Shown: positions 16,710 to 25,662, counted from the stretch's first letter. The stretch is DNA of 64,000 nucleotides from Nodularia sp. NIES-3585 (GCF_002218065.1 NZ_BDUB01000001.1:4435118-4499117); one strand, 5' to 3'. A program made the numbers and translations. Notes: generated from the letters alone by a model not told the origin.

Positions 16710-17933
16710 TTACCATCCTAGTTGAATTTTTGCTGCATGAACAGCCATTTTTACAGCACTGCCACTGGCAGTAATTTTATAAGGTTTGGCTGGATCTTTG
16801 GGATTAGGATCTTTCCTGACGACATTATTTTCCCATAGTTGGTTTTCTCGTGACCAATCAAGATGAGAAAGTTTTGAAACCATAATTTCATCAAAACAAT
16901 TGTTATCCTTATCGTAAGTACAGTAAAGTAATCTAGCCAAAATTTCCAAGCCAACACTCACACCTAATAAACAGTCTTCTTTGAATGCAGTGACTGCCTC
17001 AACTGTCAAGTTATCAACAGAATTATCGGAAATATACTTGGTATCAGAGCATTTTGAGAAAAATTGGGTTAAACACTCTATTAATATCTCAGCTAAAGCA
17101 TCGGAGTCACGATTTAAAAGTTCATCACTGGGATCGTTAGCAAAGGCGCAACTTACAGCTTTTGCTATGTAATTGCTAGTGTAGATAAATTTAGTCCCAG
17201 AACCAGGAGATGCCTTCACTAACTGGGTTTTCCCGCGAAACATGGGAACTTGTTCAACTAACTTTTGAGTAATTCCGTCACGCCCTAAAGCCCCAAATGA
17301 GACTAACAAAGATTTAGGCAAAGGAGCGCTTTGAGCCATATCTCTGAAATCTGTTTGGCACTGACGAAAATCATCTTCCAAAACTAGGGTAATGGGAAAA
17401 GAATCTTTGCTAATTAAATCTCGATCATTACCTATACTCATGATTAATTCTTGGATGGCACGGGTACGATGTTGTCCATCCGTGATGTCGAGAAACACTG
17501 ATAATGGAATTCTGACATAACACACTCCTAAGCCCAAACGTTTAATGTCAATAATTTGAGGATTTTGAGGATCATCTGCTAAGTTTGCCGTTAATGTTCC
17601 TAAAATCCACTTTTTCCCAGTTTTAGCACGATCAACAACATACTGTCTTATTTCTTCAGCGTGTCCTTTAATAACTGGGCGATTCTTTCCTGAGTGTGGA
17701 TTGTTATTGGCTCCATCCGAGGGTTTGGCTTTCAAAAGTGTGGGCAAAAGACTAGCAGGAACATTGATTTGTAACATAGTTCGCCCTCCCTGCTTAAACT
17801 CCAACGCCGGATACCACTTAGAGTCATCGTAATGCTCATACATATAATCCTTGACAATATGTTTAAATGCTTCCTCTTTGGGAACAATAGGTTGAGCATT
17901 AGTGCTATTCATGTTGACATCAAAGTTTGTCAT
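16710..17933 (-). CDS. DGQHR-domain protein, DndB-like paralogue
   Basis: A 407-residue protein with the DGQHR signature at residues 152-156 (DITDGQHRTRAIQEL), a downstream DMAQSAPLPKSLLVSFG segment and an N-terminal KGHAEEIRQYVVDRAKTGKKW motif. These place it in the DndB/DGQHR family. It differs strongly from the DndB at 18759 and is on the opposite strand, preceded by the RAMA-domain gene with a gap of about 94 bp. DndB proteins regulate or tune phosphorothioation. A second, divergent copy suggests a separate sensor or regulator, or a distinct modification-linked function. Confidence 0.75.
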   Translation of the reverse strand: MTNFDVNMNSTNAQPIVPKEEAFKHIVKDYMYEHYDDSKWYPALEFKQGGRTMLQINVPASLLPTLLKAKPSDGANNNPHSGKNRPVIKGHAEEIRQYVVDRAKTGKKWILGTLTANLADDPQNPQIIDIKRLGLGVCYVRIPLSVFLDITDGQHRTRAIQELIMSIGNDRDLISKDSFPITLVLEDDFRQCQTDFRDMAQSAPLPKSLLVSFGALGRDGITQKLVEQVPMFRGKTQLVKASPGSGTKFIYTSNYIAKAVSCAFANDPSDELLNRDSDALAEILIECLTQFFSKCSDTKYISDNSVDNLTVEAVTAFKEDCLLGVSVGLEILARLLYCTYDKDNNCFDEIMVSKLSHLDWSRENQLWENNVVRKDPNPKDPAKPYKITASGSAVKMAVHAAKIQLGW

Positions 17934-18027
17934 ATAGAAATCCTTGGCGAATAGTGATGGTAGAAAAGTTGCTGATAGATCAAGAAGGTTAGGGGCGACA
18001 AGTCAAAAGCTTCCTCAGAGATGAGAG

Positions 18028-18534
18028 TCAGGTATGACTGGTTTGCCGGAATATTTGTCGTAATTCCTCCAAGCGAACCCATTGAGCATCTTTTTTTATT
18101 TCTATATATTCCCATCCCCCAGCAGGGCTACCGTTAACTTCTGTCGCTAATGGGCTAGGGAGATCAAATTCTTGTCCTTGAAACACAATTGTGCCTCTAC
18201 TGGAAATTTCCATACTATTTATATAGTTACGAGACAATTCTTGAGCGCGATCGCGTTTGAGTCTGACTCGGATAGGCATACCCTGCTTGGTAATACCAGC
18301 GTCATACAACTGAGTTAGAGTAATGCGAGTGTTATTTGCTTCCGAATCACGCACTTGACACTCAGGTTGAAGTACCAGTGACAACTGCTTTGCGGATTTT
18401 TTAGGTTGCCTGGAATACCCTGTAAAAGATGTTTGTCGGATAGTAGACATTTTCGCCATCTGCCAGTGAAGTAGTTGTGTGCGAAGTGCAGAAGGCATTT
18501 GCGATAAATCTTCTTCAGTCAAATTAATGTTCAT
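18028..18534 (-). CDS. RAMA-domain protein in dnd island
   Basis: A 168-residue protein. From about residue 90 it fits the RAMA pattern (restriction enzyme adenine methylase associated): ITLTQLYDAGITKQGMPIRV, then SSRGTIVFQGQEFDLPSPLA and NGSPAGGWEYIEI. The G.I...G..f.sPS.lA...G...GW layout is clear. RAMA domains are predicted to read modified or methylated DNA. The N-terminal 85 residues (basic, TGYSRQPKKSAKQ) have no match I know. It is transcribed with the DGQHR gene downstream and diverges from dndB across a dyad-rich 224-bp region. Confidence 0.6.
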   Translation of the reverse strand: MNINLTEEDLSQMPSALRTQLLHWQMAKMSTIRQTSFTGYSRQPKKSAKQLSLVLQPECQVRDSEANNTRITLTQLYDAGITKQGMPIRVRLKRDRAQELSRNYINSMEISSRGTIVFQGQEFDLPSPLATEVNGSPAGGWEYIEIKKDAQWVRLEELRQIFRQTSHT

Positions 18535-18758
18535 ATTTTTTGTTTATGTAGATAAACATCTTTAGTGGCAACTAAAGAAACATTATATCTAAAAACTTTA
18601 ACTTTTGTATCCATATCAAAATATTTTGTGGATATTTTCCGTATTTTTTGGTATGTTGTTTTTAACAAACTAGCTTGTTAAATTTAACTAACAAAAACAC
18701 TGAAAATAAAAAAAGATGCCAATGTCTAGACTTCACAGCAAAAGACAAAAGTATAATT
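18535..18758. promoter_or_regulatory. Dyad-rich divergent dnd promoter region
   Basis: Four or five dyads are packed here: TGTTTAT-N4-ATAAACA (18541-18558), CTTTAGT-N4-ACTAAAG (18560-18577), TATCCA-N15-TGGATA (18608-18634) enclosing CAAAATATTTTG (18617-18628), and TAACAA-N6-TTGTTA (18663-18680). The first two are adjacent, 18 bp each, with the same 7-4-7 layout. The region drives dndB to the right and the RAMA/DGQHR pair to the left. DndB-type proteins are known transcriptional regulators of dnd operons, so operator function is plausible but inferred. Confidence 0.6.
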
Positions 18759-19874
18759 ATGGATATTCCATTTGAGTATGTCTTCCCTGCAATCCGAGGA
18801 ATCCAGGCAGGGCGGGAATATTACATATCTATGTGTCCTTTGCGGCTGATCCCGAAGCTCTTCTCTTTTGACGATGAGGAGATTCCGCCAGAAATGAGAG
18901 CGCAGCGAACACTGAACAAATCCCGTGTACCGGAAATTGCCCAATACATTTTGAACAATCCTCAGAACTATATTTTTTCCGCGATCACAGCATCAATCAA
19001 CGCTAGGATCGTTTTTGAACCTGTTGGTTTAGGGGTAGAATCTCAGAAAATTGGGCGATTAAGAGTTCCAATGGATGCTCGGTTTATCATCAATGATGGA
19101 CAACATCGAAGGGCTGCTTTTGAACTAGCGTTAAAAGAAAATCCTGAACTGGGGTATGAGACAATAGCAGTTGTCTTCTTTCTGGATATAGGTTTGGAGC
19201 GCTCTCAACAGATGTTTACTGACTTAAACCGCTATGCAGCACATCCAGATCCATCCCTAAACATCCTCTATGATCACCGAGATAAAAAAGCCATACTAGC
19301 TCGATCTGTAGTCAAGCAAGTAAAAGTTTTTCGTTCACTTACACATACGGAGCGCAGTAATTTACCAACACGTTCAGGTAAGTTATTCACCCTGAGCAGC
19401 ATCTATAATGCTACACTGGCTTTTCTGACTAACTATAAAAATGTTGAACTAGAGCAACAAATTGAACTAGCAACACGTTATTGGGAGGCTGTGAGTGGTT
19501 ATATTCCGGATTGGGAGCAAGTTTTACAGCGCAAAGTTAGCGCCGGGGAAATGCGCCAAGATTATGTTCACAGCCATGCGATCGCATTGGCAGGATTAGG
19601 TGGAGCCGGAGCCACACTCATTTCAGTTTATCCAGAAACCTGGGAAGAGCATTTAGGGGGATTACAAACTATTGACTGGCTACGCTCAAATCCTGATTGG
19701 GAAGGCCGCATTATGTTCAGTGGGCGTATTTCTAAAGCCAGAACTTGCGTAAGTTTTATGACTGCATATATTAAAAAACGTCTGGAATTGCCTCTAACTG
19801 GTGAAGAAGAGCGTTTAGAAACTTCCCGTATCCGCCAAGATAAACTAGATAATGATAGATACAAAAGTAGATAG
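18759..19874 (+). CDS. dndB: DNA sulfur modification protein DndB
   Basis: I choose the ATG at 18759 (MDIPFEYVFPAIRGIQAGREYY), giving 371 residues. The frame extends to a TTG at 18675, but that part has no family resemblance and overlaps a dyad. The DGQHR motif lies at residues 113-117 (INDGQHRRAAF), followed by FTDLNRYAAHPDPSLNILYDHRD, typical of DndB. DndB regulates dnd transcription and the level and placement of phosphorothioate. Its 3' end overlaps the homing endonuclease ORF by 23 bp, so the operon reads on into that gene. Confidence 0.9.
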   Translation: MDIPFEYVFPAIRGIQAGREYYISMCPLRLIPKLFSFDDEEIPPEMRAQRTLNKSRVPEIAQYILNNPQNYIFSAITASINARIVFEPVGLGVESQKIGRLRVPMDARFIINDGQHRRAAFELALKENPELGYETIAVVFFLDIGLERSQQMFTDLNRYAAHPDPSLNILYDHRDKKAILARSVVKQVKVFRSLTHTERSNLPTRSGKLFTLSSIYNATLAFLTNYKNVELEQQIELATRYWEAVSGYIPDWEQVLQRKVSAGEMRQDYVHSHAIALAGLGGAGATLISVYPETWEEHLGGLQTIDWLRSNPDWEGRIMFSGRISKARTCVSFMTAYIKKRLELPLTGEEERLETSRIRQDKLDNDRYKSR

Positions 19875-20841
19875 CAAACCTAGATGTGTAATTTGTGGTG
19901 AGATGATTGTACTTCATTCTCATTACAGAAAAGAACATCAAACTTGCCGCCGTTATGAATGCATGAAAACATACAGAAAGCAACACGCTTCTGAACTCGA
20001 TATCAACAGACGAGCAGCACAAAGAACAGTCAAAGAACAAAATGATGTAGAAATGGTTGCTTGTGCTGTGTGCGGAGAACGTTTTCAAATCATTCAACAC
20101 ACACACTTAAGAAGGCATGAACTAACTTTAGCCCAATATAAGCAGGAGTTTCCTTTCGCACCTTTGATGACTGATAAAATGAAAGAATGTCGAGGTAAAG
20201 GCTCAGTATCTAAATCTCGTTATTTAGATTATCCAGGCAAGCAGCCTGATAATTATCTCTTTGAATTTCTCACAGGTGCGCTATTGGGTGATGGTAGTCT
20301 TGAAAAGCAACAAAAAAAAATCAACGCTCGCTATGCCGAAGGAGGTAACAACGAACTCTATCTTAAGTGGAAGCATAATTTACTTGAGCAATACTTTCCT
20401 TGTTCGTGGAAAGAAAAAATGTCATCTCCACACACACAAACTGGTAAACGCTATCATGGATGGTGGTTGAAAACAACTGTACATCCTTTACTAACAGAAT
20501 GGCATAGTAAATGGTATGTAGAGGGTAGGAAGATTGTGCCACAGAGTTTAGTAGAAAAATATCTAACTGAATTTGCACTGGCAGTTTGGTTTTGTGATGA
20601 CGGACATTCTAGTAAATGCGTTCTGCGCTCCTATTTATATACTATGGCATTTTCTCCAGAGGAAGTCAGATTTTTATCTGAATTTCTTCAGTTGAAGTTT
20701 GGACTAAAAAATCGGATAATCGGGAATAAAAACAACCAATTATTCCTGAGTTTTTCTGGTGCTGCTAGTGATAAAATCCGAAAGATTACTAGAGGTTTTT
20801 CTTTACCAGGCATGGATTATAAAAGTCATGAAATTTTTTAA
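19852..20841 (+). CDS. Free-standing LAGLIDADG homing endonuclease
   Basis: A 329-residue protein. The N-terminus has two zinc-binding modules: CVICG...HYRKEHQTCRRYEC, then CAVCGERF...HTHLRRHELTLAQYKQEFP, the latter like MucR/Ros zinc-finger domains. Two LAGLIDADG helices follow: FLTGALLGDGS (about residue 143) and LAVWFCDDGHS (about residue 244). Both catalytic acidic residues are present, so the enzyme looks intact. It is not inside an intron or intein but sits between dndB and dndC, overlapping dndB. This arrangement fits an intergenic homing element that inserts into the dnd operon. Confidence 0.8.
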   Translation: MIDTKVDSKPRCVICGEMIVLHSHYRKEHQTCRRYECMKTYRKQHASELDINRRAAQRTVKEQNDVEMVACAVCGERFQIIQHTHLRRHELTLAQYKQEFPFAPLMTDKMKECRGKGSVSKSRYLDYPGKQPDNYLFEFLTGALLGDGSLEKQQKKINARYAEGGNNELYLKWKHNLLEQYFPCSWKEKMSSPHTQTGKRYHGWWLKTTVHPLLTEWHSKWYVEGRKIVPQSLVEKYLTEFALAVWFCDDGHSSKCVLRSYLYTMAFSPEEVRFLSEFLQLKFGLKNRIIGNKNNQLFLSFSGAASDKIRKITRGFSLPGMDYKSHEIF

Positions 20842-20900
20842 AAATTAGATTAGTACATTTAATAAATATCGCCAGATAGCCAATTACAGGATTTATAAAT

Positions 20901-22541
20901 ATGACAGAAAAGCAGTTGTCCATTTTCCCACCCCGCACCGTTGCCGAATTAGTAGAAGATATAGAAAAGATAACCAAAGAAGTCCAAGATTTATACTGTC
21001 TTGATGCCATACCGTGGATTATCGGGGTATCTTGGGGAAAAGATTCCAGCACAATATTACAAATAATTTGGAATGCTATTGCAGGGCTACCCCTAGAAAA
21101 ACGAACTAAAATAATCTATGTCATTACAACAGATACTCAAGTAGAAAATCCGATAGTCTCTGCTTGGGTTCGCAAGTCTTTAGAACAGCTGAAGGTGGCT
21201 GCAAAGGCCAACGAAATACCTATAGAACCTCATCTACTAAAACCAGAGGTGAAAGATACTTTCTGGGTGAATCTTATAGGTAAAGGTTATCCAGCACCGC
21301 GTAATCAATTTCGTTGGTGTACTCCGCGCTTGAAAATTAATCCTGCTAACGAATTCATTCGTAAAATGGTGCGAGCCAACGGTGAAACAATTCTGGTTTT
21401 GGGTACTCGCAAAGCTGAAAGTACAAAACGTGCTGCAACTATGGCAAAGCATCAAGTCGGTAGAGTGCGCGATCGCCTCAGCCCAAATTCCAGTTTACCC
21501 AATTCTCTGATTTACACTCCCATTGAAGATTGGAGTAACAACGATGTCTGGATATACCTCAATCAATGGGAAAATCCTTGGGGGCAAAGCAATAAAGAAT
21601 TATTTAATATGTACCGAGGTGCGACAGCAGATAATGAATGCCCTTTAGTTGTTGATACATCTACACCTAGCTGTGGAGACTCCCGCTTCGGATGTTGGGT
21701 ATGTACGATGGTGAGTAAAGATAAATCAATGGAGGCCATGATCCAAAACGACGAAGAGAAAGAATGGATGCAACCTCTGTTAGATATTCGCAATGAACTA
21801 GATATTGAAGATGATCGCGATAGAAGAGATTTCCGTCGAATTTGGGGTGATGTTCAACTGTTTGAACGTAACGTAAATGGTACAATAGAAGTAAAAAATA
21901 TTCCTGGCCCGTACACTAAAGAATGGCGAGAACATTGGCTGAGGCGTGTTCTCACAGCACAAACTCAAATACGTAAAAATGATTCGGAAGAAGTAAAAGA
22001 TATTATATTGATAAACTCGCAAGAGTTGCAGGAAATTCGGCGGATTTGGCTCGAAGAAAAACACGAATTTGATGATAGCTTACCCCGAATTTATCAGGAA
22101 GTTACAGGAAAATCTTTTGAATCGGAGGACTTTGATTATGGTGCTGTTAATAGTTTACTAGGAAGCGATGAATGGGAGGTACTAGAAAAAATATGTGATG
22201 GTGATCCCATGCACCTGGAATTAATGGCAAAGTTGTTAGATACAGAACGTCAATTTTACACAATGTCTCGGCGCAATGGTATTTACGATGATTTAAAGAA
22301 GTGCTTTGAAAGTAGTTCTCGTTCCCAACAAGAGGCTATGGATAATGCCCATTATAATCGTAACTTAAAAAAGGCCGCTCAAGAAGGTGACGTTGCAACT
22401 GTCAAAGAAGTTATGAATAATCCTAACTATCACAATAATCCCGAAAAAACTGCTGCAAAAAGTGATATTTCTCAGTCTAAACAACTGACTTGGGCTAACT
22501 TAAAATTTACTAATGAAAATCACACAGACTCTGATAAATAG
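20901..22541 (+). CDS. dndC: DNA phosphorothioation sulfurtransferase DndC
   Basis: This 546-residue protein is a PAPS-reductase-like ATP pyrophosphatase with an Fe-S cluster. DndC activates the DNA backbone or carries sulfur to it together with DndD and DndE. The PP-loop reads GVSWGKDSST, with Trp where SGGKDS is common. Cysteines in CPLVVDTSTPSCGDSRFGCWVC are the likely cluster ligands, and FRWCTPRLKINP is the conserved middle motif. The last 80 residues are low-complexity and Asn-rich, probably a variable tail. It is expressed in the dndB-dndE direction. Confidence 0.92.
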   Translation: MTEKQLSIFPPRTVAELVEDIEKITKEVQDLYCLDAIPWIIGVSWGKDSSTILQIIWNAIAGLPLEKRTKIIYVITTDTQVENPIVSAWVRKSLEQLKVAAKANEIPIEPHLLKPEVKDTFWVNLIGKGYPAPRNQFRWCTPRLKINPANEFIRKMVRANGETILVLGTRKAESTKRAATMAKHQVGRVRDRLSPNSSLPNSLIYTPIEDWSNNDVWIYLNQWENPWGQSNKELFNMYRGATADNECPLVVDTSTPSCGDSRFGCWVCTMVSKDKSMEAMIQNDEEKEWMQPLLDIRNELDIEDDRDRRDFRRIWGDVQLFERNVNGTIEVKNIPGPYTKEWREHWLRRVLTAQTQIRKNDSEEVKDIILINSQELQEIRRIWLEEKHEFDDSLPRIYQEVTGKSFESEDFDYGAVNSLLGSDEWEVLEKICDGDPMHLELMAKLLDTERQFYTMSRRNGIYDDLKKCFESSSRSQQEAMDNAHYNRNLKKAAQEGDVATVKEVMNNPNYHNNPEKTAAKSDISQSKQLTWANLKFTNENHTDSDK

Positions 22542-22605
22542 TTACTGGTAAATCTAGTTACTATTTATAAATAATTTGTTCAACATTCTTGGTTTAGTAA
22601 TAACT

Positions 22606-24591
22606 GTGATATTTATCGAACTGGTTCTACAAAATTTTGGTCCATATCAGGGACGACAAGTGATTAACTTAGTCCCAAAAAATCAGGTTGATAATTGCCC
22701 GATAATTCTATTGGGTGGTATGAATGGAAATGGTAAAACAACTCTTTTGGACGCTATTCGTCTTGCCCTTTATGGACAAAGAGCGCAATGTTCTACCCGT
22801 GGTAATCTAAGCTATGGTGAATTTCTTAATCAGTGTATTAACCACCACACTAAGCCAGAAGAAAGTACCAGAATTGAACTGGCTTTTGAACATATTATTA
22901 ATAACCAAACAGTAGTTTTTAGAATTATTCGTACCTGGACAAAAAATCAGCGTAACGGGAAAGATAATTTAGGCGTTTTGGTGGATGATTGGCCAGATAG
23001 TTCTTTAGTAAAAATCTGGGATGAGTATATAGAAAATCTCATTCCTTTAGGAATTTCTAATTTATTTTTATTCGATGGTGAACAAGTAAAGGAATTAGCA
23101 GAAAATGAAACCACTCCACCTGTTGTCATTAATGCAATTCAATCACTCTTAGGACTAGAATTAGCAGAAAGATTATCAATCGATTTAGAAATTTTAGTTC
23201 ATCGCCAACGGAAAAAAATAGCTGGCTCAAAAGAGTTAGTTACCTTAGAAGAAATTGAAAAAAAGCTAGTTTATCTTAATAATGAATATACATTAGCTAA
23301 ACAAGAATTAGCATCTTTACAGAATAATTTAGATTACAGCCGTAGACAGCACTATTTAACTCAGGAAAAGTTTCTGTCTGAAGGAGGTAAAATTGCAGCA
23401 GAAAGTAATAATTTAGAAAAACAAAAAAATGGCTTAACTGTGGCAATAGAACAAACACGCCAAAAACTCAGAGAATTGGCATCTGAGCTTTTACCTCTAG
23501 CTTTAATTTTACCTCTGTTAATACAAGCTAAATCTCAAGTAGAAAAAGAATATCGAGCCGCTAAAGCAAAAATTGGATTGAATGTTTTAGTGGAAAGAGA
23601 TCAACGCCTTTTAGATTGCATAAATCATTTAGGTTTACTTAGTGAACAAATTGATAAAATTAAATTATTCTTAGCTTCAGAAAATGAATATCTTCAACAA
23701 GAGATTTCCTCTGCTAAAGAATTATGGTTAACAGATAATCCAGAAGTCATGAAACTGTTGGATAATCTGCTTGAAGGTAATTTACCTAATGAAATTAAGT
23801 ATATTAACGAACAATTAATTTCTCTAAAAAATCAAGAAGAAGAAATTCTAGCTATAGAAAAACAATTAGCCATTGCTGCTTCGCCAGAAGAGTATGAAAA
23901 GTTAGCAGCAGCAGTTCGAGAAGCACAAAGCCTGTTGATTGAAAGCCAAACTAAATATGATACAGGTAAACGCAGAGTAGAAGAGTTAGCTGTTGTAATT
24001 GAAAAGAATAAAAAGGATTTACAAGAGTATAGTAAACAAAATATAGACACTAAGAATTATGAACATATCATACATTCGGCGGTAAAAGTTCAACATACAC
24101 TCAAGCTGTTTCGCGAGAAATTAGCCCTCAAAAAGCTAGGGAAACTTGAAGACGAAGTAACTAAACACTTTCGCTATCTGCTGCATAAATCAGATTTAGT
24201 GCATCGTGTTGCCATAGACACGAATAGCTTCAGCCTCTCTCTATATGATTTAAATGCTCAACCAGTTCCCAAACATCGACTTTCAGCCGGAGAAAAGCAA
24301 CTGTTGGCGATCGCCTTCCTCTGGGGACTTGCACGAGTATCTGGACACCGCTTACCTGTAGCCATAGACACGCCTCTGGGTAGATTAGACTCATCCCACC
24401 GGGGAAACCTCGTAGAACGCTATTTTCCATCTGCTAGTCATCAAGTAATACTGTTGTCTACTGATACTGAAATCGGTAAACACGAAGTAGAAACACTGAG
24501 AAATAATGAGGCGATCGCTCGTGAATACCTGCTCAAATACGACTCCTCCACCCGCCAAACTACAATCGTAGAAAATAAATATTTTTGGTAG
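22606..24591 (+). CDS. dndD: DNA sulfur modification ATPase DndD
   Basis: An SMC-like ATPase of about 661 residues that partners DndC and DndE. I choose GTG at 22606 (VIFIELVLQNFGPYQGRQV), where the family usually begins. The frame also allows TTG at 22576. Walker A (GGMNGNGKTT) is near residue 40 and LFLFDGEQVKELAE near 155. The central coiled coil runs about 190-500. The C-terminal signature LSAGEKQLLAIAFLWGLARVSG and Walker B VAIDTPLGRLD are intact. Unlike the ATPase at 12514 it has no CxC hook. Confidence 0.92.
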   Translation: MIFIELVLQNFGPYQGRQVINLVPKNQVDNCPIILLGGMNGNGKTTLLDAIRLALYGQRAQCSTRGNLSYGEFLNQCINHHTKPEESTRIELAFEHIINNQTVVFRIIRTWTKNQRNGKDNLGVLVDDWPDSSLVKIWDEYIENLIPLGISNLFLFDGEQVKELAENETTPPVVINAIQSLLGLELAERLSIDLEILVHRQRKKIAGSKELVTLEEIEKKLVYLNNEYTLAKQELASLQNNLDYSRRQHYLTQEKFLSEGGKIAAESNNLEKQKNGLTVAIEQTRQKLRELASELLPLALILPLLIQAKSQVEKEYRAAKAKIGLNVLVERDQRLLDCINHLGLLSEQIDKIKLFLASENEYLQQEISSAKELWLTDNPEVMKLLDNLLEGNLPNEIKYINEQLISLKNQEEEILAIEKQLAIAASPEEYEKLAAAVREAQSLLIESQTKYDTGKRRVEELAVVIEKNKKDLQEYSKQNIDTKNYEHIIHSAVKVQHTLKLFREKLALKKLGKLEDEVTKHFRYLLHKSDLVHRVAIDTNSFSLSLYDLNAQPVPKHRLSAGEKQLLAIAFLWGLARVSGHRLPVAIDTPLGRLDSSHRGNLVERYFPSASHQVILLSTDTEIGKHEVETLRNNEAIAREYLLKYDSSTRQTTIVENKYFW

Positions 24592-24648
24592 TAGATGTTG
24601 TTTAAAATAATAGATATCTCACTCACAGGTAAAAATAGCTAGTTAATT

Positions 24649-24900
24649 ATGATGTCATCAAATTTACGAGAAATCGAACGTGATTTAAGTGGTTTGTCAT
24701 TAGAAGAACTAGAATGGCTTTTAGAACGTATTCAAAAACAAATGAAAGAAAAGCAGCAAACATCAGATAGATTTATTAATCTGAAATATATGCAAGAACA
24801 ACTAGCTGCAATGGCTATTGACCCAGATATACAAACAGAAATATCCAATATTAATCAGGAATTTATTGTTACCGAAATGGATGGTTTATCACAGCCGTGA
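24649..24900 (+). CDS. Putative antitoxin paired with MazF-type toxin
   Basis: An 83-residue helical, acidic protein (REIERDLSGLSLEELEWLLERIQKQMKEKQQ region) of the kind found upstream of MazF/PemK toxins in cyanobacteria. Its TGA overlaps the GTG start of the toxin gene (GTGA). It has no AbrB-like domain, so the assignment rests on size, composition and coupling. It lies between dndD and the toxin gene. Confidence 0.65.
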   Translation: MMSSNLREIERDLSGLSLEELEWLLERIQKQMKEKQQTSDRFINLKYMQEQLAAMAIDPDIQTEISNINQEFIVTEMDGLSQP

Positions 24901-25244
24901 ATATCGAGAGAGGACAAATTTATTTTGTTAATCTTAATCCGGTCATAGGTCGAGAACAGTCAGGAACAAGACCTGTATTAGTTCTATCTGTAAACGCTAT
25001 TAACCAATTACCTTTGGTTGTGACTGTAGTTGTAGGGACGAAAGGCACAAATATTAAGCGTGATTATCCCACTAATATTAGAGTATCTCCCAGTGACAGT
25101 GGATTGCTGATAGAAACTGTATTTTTATGTTTTCAAATTCGGTCTTTAGATCCAAATCGCTTTCCGACTGAATCAACTGGCAAAATTTCTGATTCAAAGA
25201 TGCTTGAAGTTGAAGCTGCGGTTCGCTACTGTTTGGGTTTATGA
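24897..25244 (+). CDS. MazF/PemK-family endoribonuclease toxin
   Basis: This 115-residue protein begins RGQIYFVNLNPVIGREQSGTRPVLVLSVNAIN and continues to the SGLLIETVFLCFQIRSLDPNRF motif, the standard MazF/PemK fold with its conserved Arg and the S/T-rich strand. MazF cuts mRNA at short motifs. It starts with GTG, coupled to the antitoxin stop, and ends 31 bp before dndE. A toxin-antitoxin pair inside the dndBCDE operon would penalise loss of the modification genes. Confidence 0.85.
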   Translation: MNIERGQIYFVNLNPVIGREQSGTRPVLVLSVNAINQLPLVVTVVVGTKGTNIKRDYPTNIRVSPSDSGLLIETVFLCFQIRSLDPNRFPTESTGKISDSKMLEVEAAVRYCLGL

Positions 25245-25275
25245 CTCAAGTAAAAATAAATATTATGGAATTATT

Positions 25276-25662
25276 ATGGAATCCCCTATCGAAAGAATTA
25301 AACTCTCCCAAACAGCCAAAGACCAACTGCTTAAACTCAGACGCACTACAAAGATTGACCAATGGAACATTTTATGCCGTTGGGCTTTTTGTCGTTCCCT
25401 CGCCGAAGCAACCGCACCCTCCCCCGTACCAATTCCCCAAGATAGCAACGTGGAAATGACTTGGCGGGTATTTGGCGGCGAAATGTCTGATATCCTCCTC
25501 CTGGCTTTGAAACAACGCTGTCACAACGACGGCTACCCCATTGATAAAGACAGCCTTGCTAGCCAATTTCGCCTGCACTTGCATCGGGGAATTGGTTACT
25601 TAGCCGGTGATCCAAATATCAAGAAAATTGAAGATTTAATCCAACTAGCGCTGAAAGATTGA
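25276..25662 (+). CDS. dndE: DNA sulfur modification protein DndE
   Basis: A 128-residue DndE, beginning MESPIERIKLSQTAKDQLLKLRR at the ATG at 25276. The open frame reaches back to 25204 inside the toxin gene, but the family start is at 25276. WNILCRWAFCRSLAE and the C-terminal LHLHRGIGYLAG motif are characteristic. DndE binds nicked or intact DNA in the DndCDE complex. It lies 31 bp after the MazF-type gene, so it is likely transcribed in the same unit. Confidence 0.9.
   Translation: MESPIERIKLSQTAKDQLLKLRRTTKIDQWNILCRWAFCRSLAEATAPSPVPIPQDSNVEMTWRVFGGEMSDILLLALKQRCHNDGYPIDKDSLASQFRLHLHRGIGYLAGDPNIKKIEDLIQLALKD

Noticed and set aside
18675-18758. N-terminal extension of DndB from TTG at 18675
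   Set aside because: The extension overlaps an operator-like dyad, is Lys/Asn-rich and non-conserved, while MDIPFEYVFPAIRG is a typical DndB start.
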